Below are positions 60,804 through 64,000 of a stretch of 64,000 nt of DNA, piece by piece; positions within the stretch are counted from its first letter, which is position 1; each line of letters begins with the position of its first letter. The notes under the pieces are model-generated. The model did not search any database and was not told where the DNA came from. It saw only the letters and a program-made list of their open reading frames with translations. The stretch spans positions 1 to 64,000 of the forward strand of contig CAZTDN010000010.1 of the NCBI GenBank assembly GCA_964611895.1, given 5' to 3'. Source of the DNA: JAIEOG01 sp964611895. Its GTDB lineage: Bacteria > Bdellovibrionota > FAC87 > UBA2466. The position numbers and the translations under genes were made by a program.

Positions 60804-61889
60804 GTGAATCGATTTACCCTGATTTTGTTCTTGGGTTTTGGGTCTGTATCCCTTGCGGACAGTGAAGCGGTAAGGCCCATCTCAGCCGTATATTCAGGTT
60901 TCACCGCCGCTCAACAGGCAAAAATAGAACAGGCGCTCAAGATCGTCTCGGAGCGAATGCTCTCGCCGCGCGTGTATCAGTGCGCCAAAAATAACGCAAA
61001 AACCTTCTATTCCGAAAGGTGCTTTTACCGAGCGAAATCCTCCAGCGAATACTTTCATATGACCGAGATGCAGCTCTATGCCTTGTTCCGACAAGGAATG
61101 CCAAGGGCGAGAATTCAGGCGTTTTCTCCGGAGATGGCAAATGAAAAGTTTGTGGGCTACGCCCCCATCGGAGACATTTTGCAAGTGCGTTGCGAGGGGG
61201 GTGGGGTTCACACGGTCAAAGGCGAGTTCCAAGTCTCGCTAAATCAGAGAGAAATTGAAAAGTACAAAACCTATCAAGACTACGAAATGTTGGCGGGTAC
61301 GATAGCCCATGAATTTCTCCACAACCTGTGTCATTCCCACACGAATGGTCCCAACGCATACACCGACGATAATTTTATAACGGTGTTTGGGGATTGCCTT
61401 CAGTACGACGGAAAATATGTCTCGCGCAACTCTACGCTGTTGCAGCTAGTGGACCCAGGGTCCTCTACCGCTTCAGGTGGCAAGGTGGCCAAGGTGCAGA
61501 CCGAGGGCGATTCTTTAGTGGTTTCACCAGACATGCGGTTGGAAGTTTCTGCTCGCGAAACGGCGCAGCCTCTAGTGCTTACGAAGAAAATGCGCATCGT
61601 GGCGGTTACCGGCAACTGGACCGTTGATCAAAAGAATTATCCCCCGGTGTCTCCACTAGAAGGGCACAAAGATTCTGCGCTAGAGCAGTATGCTGATTAC
61701 AAACTCCAAAAACAGGACACGTCGGGGAACGGATGGCCGTTTGGTCTTGTGCTGATGAAAGTCCGAGGACAGTGGAATCGCATTTATGCTGGAACTGTCC
61801 TCGAGCCCGAAGTCTATGAATTCCAAATAAATGACACGGCTCTCTCGGATAATAGTGGTTCGATCATCTTGGATTTTAAAGAGGAATAA
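60804..61889 (+). CDS. Secreted metzincin-like protease candidate
   Basis: 361 residues from GTG 60804 behind GGAGGAGG, with a signal peptide (MNRFTLILFLGFGSVSLA). The zinc motif AHEFLHNLCHSHTNG near residue 168 has His at positions 1, 5 and 11 and Glu at 2, the HExxHxxGxxH spacing of metzincins, but Cys replaces the Gly and an extra His occurs. Cysteine pairs (YQCAKN, RCFYRA, VRCEGG, FGDCLQYDG) suggest disulfides. Residues beyond about 215 form a separate beta-rich domain. Protease assignment rests on this motif only. It is 17 bases from the next secreted gene. Confidence 0.65.
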   Translation: MNRFTLILFLGFGSVSLADSEAVRPISAVYSGFTAAQQAKIEQALKIVSERMLSPRVYQCAKNNAKTFYSERCFYRAKSSSEYFHMTEMQLYALFRQGMPRARIQAFSPEMANEKFVGYAPIGDILQVRCEGGGVHTVKGEFQVSLNQREIEKYKTYQDYEMLAGTIAHEFLHNLCHSHTNGPNAYTDDNFITVFGDCLQYDGKYVSRNSTLLQLVDPGSSTASGGKVAKVQTEGDSLVVSPDMRLEVSARETAQPLVLTKKMRIVAVTGNWTVDQKNYPPVSPLEGHKDSALEQYADYKLQKQDTSGNGWPFGLVLMKVRGQWNRIYAGTVLEPEVYEFQINDTALSDNSGSIILDFKEE

Positions 61890-61906
61890 TTTGTGACGGA
61901 GGATAA

Positions 61907-62758
61907 ATGAAAAAAATCAATCTGGTAGTTGCTTGGTTGGGAATCGTTGCGACGAACGCAAATGCCGTTATGTTGAAAAATAATTGCGGCGCGGACGTTG
62001 ATGTCGCCGTGGGTAGGCTTACCGACGGGGTCAATGATTTGTCTGGTACGGATGTATCCGGCACGCCCTCCTTTGCAGCCTCTGAAGGGTGGAGATTTCT
62101 TCGCGCTCACTCTGGGCCCGAGGTGGTTGAAGGGACTCATTTTTTCTTCAGGTACCATGCACGCGGTGGAGCGAAAGTTCCGTTCACTCCCCGTGCCCAA
62201 GAGAGGCAGTTTCCTACGGTAGGTTTTGTGATTGAAAAAGGGGATTTTTCGGCGGAACAACAACAGGTCCCTGGGGATCCACGTGCGGTTGAAAACGCGC
62301 TTCGACAAAAAGGGTTTCAAACTGCCCAGTATCATGACGGTCGGACCCTTGAACTCGGTCAAAATGAACAGAAAATTCGCTTGATTGATTGCGGCCAGCT
62401 ACAGAATGGAGTGACCCGCAAGAAGGTCCTAGGGCTAATGAACAAAGCTGGATTCAACATCAACTACGAAATCCAGATCGACAATCAGAAATGGGTTTCC
62501 CATCAAGTAGAAGCGGGCCGTCACGCCGTACATTGGTTCTGGGGGCCTGTTCGAAACATCCGAATCCGTTACGATGAAGCGGCTGCGGATAATGCCTTCA
62601 GCCAAAAAGTTCACGGATTAGATACTTTCGAGTTGGAATTTGATTCTAACGACAAAGAAGGCTTTTTCCCCCCGAAGTTTGAGCAGGCACGCCAATACCA
62701 CTTCGGACTAGCACAAGGCGGGGCTCTGATTGGGCTGTTTCCGGGTTCTGGCAACTGA
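61907..62758 (+). CDS. Secreted protein, unknown
   Basis: 283 residues, with GGAGG before the ATG and a signal peptide (MKKINLVVAWLGIVATNANA). The mature part opens VMLKNNCGADVDVAVGRLTD and contains one further cysteine (LIDCGQLQNG), with beta-rich segments such as FNINYEIQIDNQKWVSHQ and RNIRIRYDEAA. No domain is recognised. It lies 17 bases after the metzincin-like gene and probably shares its mRNA, so the two may be a secreted pair. Confidence 0.7.
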   Translation: MKKINLVVAWLGIVATNANAVMLKNNCGADVDVAVGRLTDGVNDLSGTDVSGTPSFAASEGWRFLRAHSGPEVVEGTHFFFRYHARGGAKVPFTPRAQERQFPTVGFVIEKGDFSAEQQQVPGDPRAVENALRQKGFQTAQYHDGRTLELGQNEQKIRLIDCGQLQNGVTRKKVLGLMNKAGFNINYEIQIDNQKWVSHQVEAGRHAVHWFWGPVRNIRIRYDEAAADNAFSQKVHGLDTFELEFDSNDKEGFFPPKFEQARQYHFGLAQGGALIGLFPGSGN

Positions 62759-62765
62759 AGAAATG

Positions 62766-62839
62766 TGGGCGGTAAGAGATTCGAACTCCTGACCCCATGG
62801 TTCGAAGCCATGTGCTCTATCCAACTGAGCTAACCGCCC
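62766..62839 (-). tRNA. tRNA-Arg (anticodon TCG)
   Basis: A 74-base cloverleaf on the minus strand: acceptor GGGCGGT/ACCGCCC, D arm GCTC/GAGC with AGTTGGATA loop (A20, an arginine identity base), anticodon stem CATGG/CCATG with loop CTTCGAA (anticodon TCG, reading CGA), T arm AGGAG TTCGAAT CTCTT and discriminator A. CCA is not encoded. Confidence 0.95.
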
Positions 62840-62890
62840 ACGATCAGAAAGAAACTGGAGTACCACCGTACGCAGGACCGGGCAAGCATT

Positions 62891-63703
62891 TCAGATTTTC
62901 AGGTCCGCCCAAGTAGCCATTTCGCCCACGCGGGAGCAACCGAAGGGGATTTTGGCGTATCCCCCATCGCCGTGGGAACTTCCCCAGGAGTTGCGCACAA
63001 ACCAAACTCCGTCGGTGCCTTCTGTGTCGTCCCACCCCACAATGACTTCAATGTGGTTGGTTTGGCCACTTCCGCACCCTTTAAAGACGCCGCTTCCGGT
63101 GAAGCGCTGCAAAGCAGAGTTGGCGTAGATGGTCACGCCAATCGGTCCGTGTTCCATGATGGCTTGCTTGAGTTGGGTGACAGTAGGTCGAGAATTCTTG
63201 GCGCCGACATAGCCCCACTTTTCGAGCTGGTACTGAGGAGAAAGACCCTTTTTACAGGGGGTGTCTCTGGCAGTGTAGGGATAGTCTGCCGTTGAGACGG
63301 CCCCTTCGGCACGGTGGTATTCGTGAGCAAAGTATCCGCCGTTAGCGGCAGATCCGGAGCGGGAGCATGAGATGACCTGTTGGACCGAAAGATCGATCTC
63401 TAGGCCGTGATGGATTTTTACAAGAGACTCCAGAACTCCCACAGTACCTTGTGCCCAGCAATCGCTGGCGAGTTGCCTTTTTACTGGAGTGAGGCCGGAG
63501 GCATAAAAGCGCCAGTCGTAGTATTCGGGTAAATCATCTACCGAGACAGTGAAAGTGTCTTTCCAAGGCGCGAGCGATGCCCAGTCCTTGGGTAGTTTTA
63601 GGCCGGTGATATCAGCGAGTTTCTGTTTAGCAGCCCAGGGCTGGGTATCTGCCCACGCGAACGCAGGTAGAATCATCATTAAAGCAGTGATAAGCACGGG
63701 CAT
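62891..63703 (-). CDS. Secreted papain-like (C1A) cysteine protease
   Basis: 270 residues. ATG 63703 has AAGGAG eight bases upstream and starts a signal peptide (MPVLITALMMILPAFAWA). A short pro-like region (to about residue 60) precedes the C1A core. Catalytic residues are visible: Gln and Cys in VKRQLASDCWAQGTVGVL near 80, His in TNHIEVIVGWDD near 222 and Asn in WFVRNSWGSSHGDGGYAKI near 238. LSVQQVISCSRSG matches the second conserved Cys region. It likely degrades proteins outside the cell or in the periplasm. Divergent from plsY. Confidence 0.93.
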   Translation of the reverse strand: MPVLITALMMILPAFAWADTQPWAAKQKLADITGLKLPKDWASLAPWKDTFTVSVDDLPEYYDWRFYASGLTPVKRQLASDCWAQGTVGVLESLVKIHHGLEIDLSVQQVISCSRSGSAANGGYFAHEYHRAEGAVSTADYPYTARDTPCKKGLSPQYQLEKWGYVGAKNSRPTVTQLKQAIMEHGPIGVTIYANSALQRFTGSGVFKGCGSGQTNHIEVIVGWDDTEGTDGVWFVRNSWGSSHGDGGYAKIPFGCSRVGEMATWADLKI

Positions 63704-63773
63704 AGTTCGGCTCCTTTTAGATCTTTTCGGTCGTTCTTGCACAAACCCAAAATGCCGCAGATACTCCTGCGTC

Positions 63774-64000
63774 ATGGAATGGCAGAGCGTTTGGATCCTC
63801 TTTTTGGCCTACTTTTTAGGCAGCTTCCCCACAGGGGTGGTCCTGTCTCGCCGTCGGTTCGGGATTGACGTACGAGAAATGGGAAGTGGAAATATCGGCG
63901 CCACCAACATCACTCGCAATTTCGGTTGGAAAGCCGGCGCTACGACTTTTCTATTCGACTTTGCCAAAGGGTACTTTGCCGTAAATATGGCCCGGAACTT
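63774..64000 (+). CDS. plsY: Glycerol-3-phosphate acyltransferase PlsY (5' part only)
   Basis: The open frame from ATG 63774 runs off the right edge (75 codons seen; the family is about 200). The N-terminal membrane helix (VWILFLAYFLGSFPTGVVLS) and the hallmark REMGSGNIGATNITRNFG near residue 40 identify PlsY, which transfers acyl groups from acyl-phosphate to glycerol 3-phosphate in the inner membrane. FLFDFAKGYFAV continues the family pattern. The 70-base divergent region with the papain-like gene probably holds both promoters, but I cannot pick them out. Confidence 0.9.
   Translation, partial: MEWQSVWILFLAYFLGSFPTGVVLSRRRFGIDVREMGSGNIGATNITRNFGWKAGATTFLFDFAKGYFAVNMARN

Noticed and set aside
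58724..62839. Integrated element at tRNA-Lys or tRNA-Arg
   Set aside because: No integrase gene and no direct repeat of a tRNA 3' end was seen; island status rests only on gene content.
1..64000. CRISPR arrays, insertion sequences, prophage genes
   Set aside because: No regularly spaced repeats, transposase, integrase or phage structural genes were found on reading both strands.

Overview
The window is a densely packed chromosomal segment of a Gram-negative bacterium. It has an LptG-type lipopolysaccharide exporter subunit, at least eight lipobox lipoproteins, many Sec-exported proteins and an EtfD-like membrane Fe-S oxidoreductase. No phage, insertion sequence, CRISPR array or rRNA was seen. 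The mix of glutathione synthesis, c-di-GMP signalling, peptidoglycan hydrolases, pseudopilins and abundant secreted orphans suggests a member of Bdellovibrionota or a neighbouring 'deltaproteobacterial' lineage. This placement is an inference with low to moderate confidence. A run of ten N at 55096-55105 marks a scaffold join, so the two sides are linked only by assembly.

Layout. 1-6640 (minus): purB, a secreted orphan, a large lipoprotein, a patatin-like lipoprotein with a degenerate active site, and tlyA. 6710-8972 (plus): an orphan Cache-like sensor and a coiled-coil lipoprotein. 8956-12056 (minus): dxs, ispA and xseB, giving isoprenoid precursors plus the ExoVII small subunit. 12166-16653 (plus): a complete branched-chain amino acid ABC transporter, livJHMGF. 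16806-21862: a secreted protein, a zinc-ribbon protein, a TlpA-like thioredoxin and the de novo NAD operon nadCBA. 21863-34041 (minus): one long probable operon running alaS, lptG, def, lipoprotein, fmt, rpe, hutH, hutU, hutI, then a small secreted protein. 34099-37790: bioB, a lipoprotein and an EtfD-like oxidoreductase.

37848-42720 is a glutathione island: a Nit1-like amidase, a gamma-glutamyltransferase lipoprotein, gshB and gshA. After tRNA-Ala come a small membrane protein and a three-gene pseudopilin set (43511-45395). 45915-49912 (minus) is a peptidoglycan-turnover operon (dacB, MltD-like transglycosylase, NamZ/DUF1343). A receiver-GGDEF diguanylate cyclase, rsmE, membrane and zinc-ribbon orphans and a fumarylacetoacetate hydrolase pair follow. 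After the assembly gap come zapA, 5-formyl-THF cyclo-ligase, a YmdB-type phosphoesterase and tyrS. From tRNA-Lys (58724) to beyond tRNA-Arg (62839) most genes encode exported proteins: a small secreted protein, a staphylococcal-type nuclease, a metzincin-like protein, an orphan and a papain-like protease. The window ends inside plsY.

Nearly all gene pairs within operons overlap by 1 or 4 bases (ATGA, GTGA, TGATG), and convergent genes meet or overlap at their stops. Several monocistronic starts (gshA, the 58647 lipoprotein, rsmE, nadC, the Nit1-like gene) have a -10 box only 6-11 bases from the start codon and no clear Shine-Dalgarno, which suggests leaderless or nearly leaderless mRNAs.
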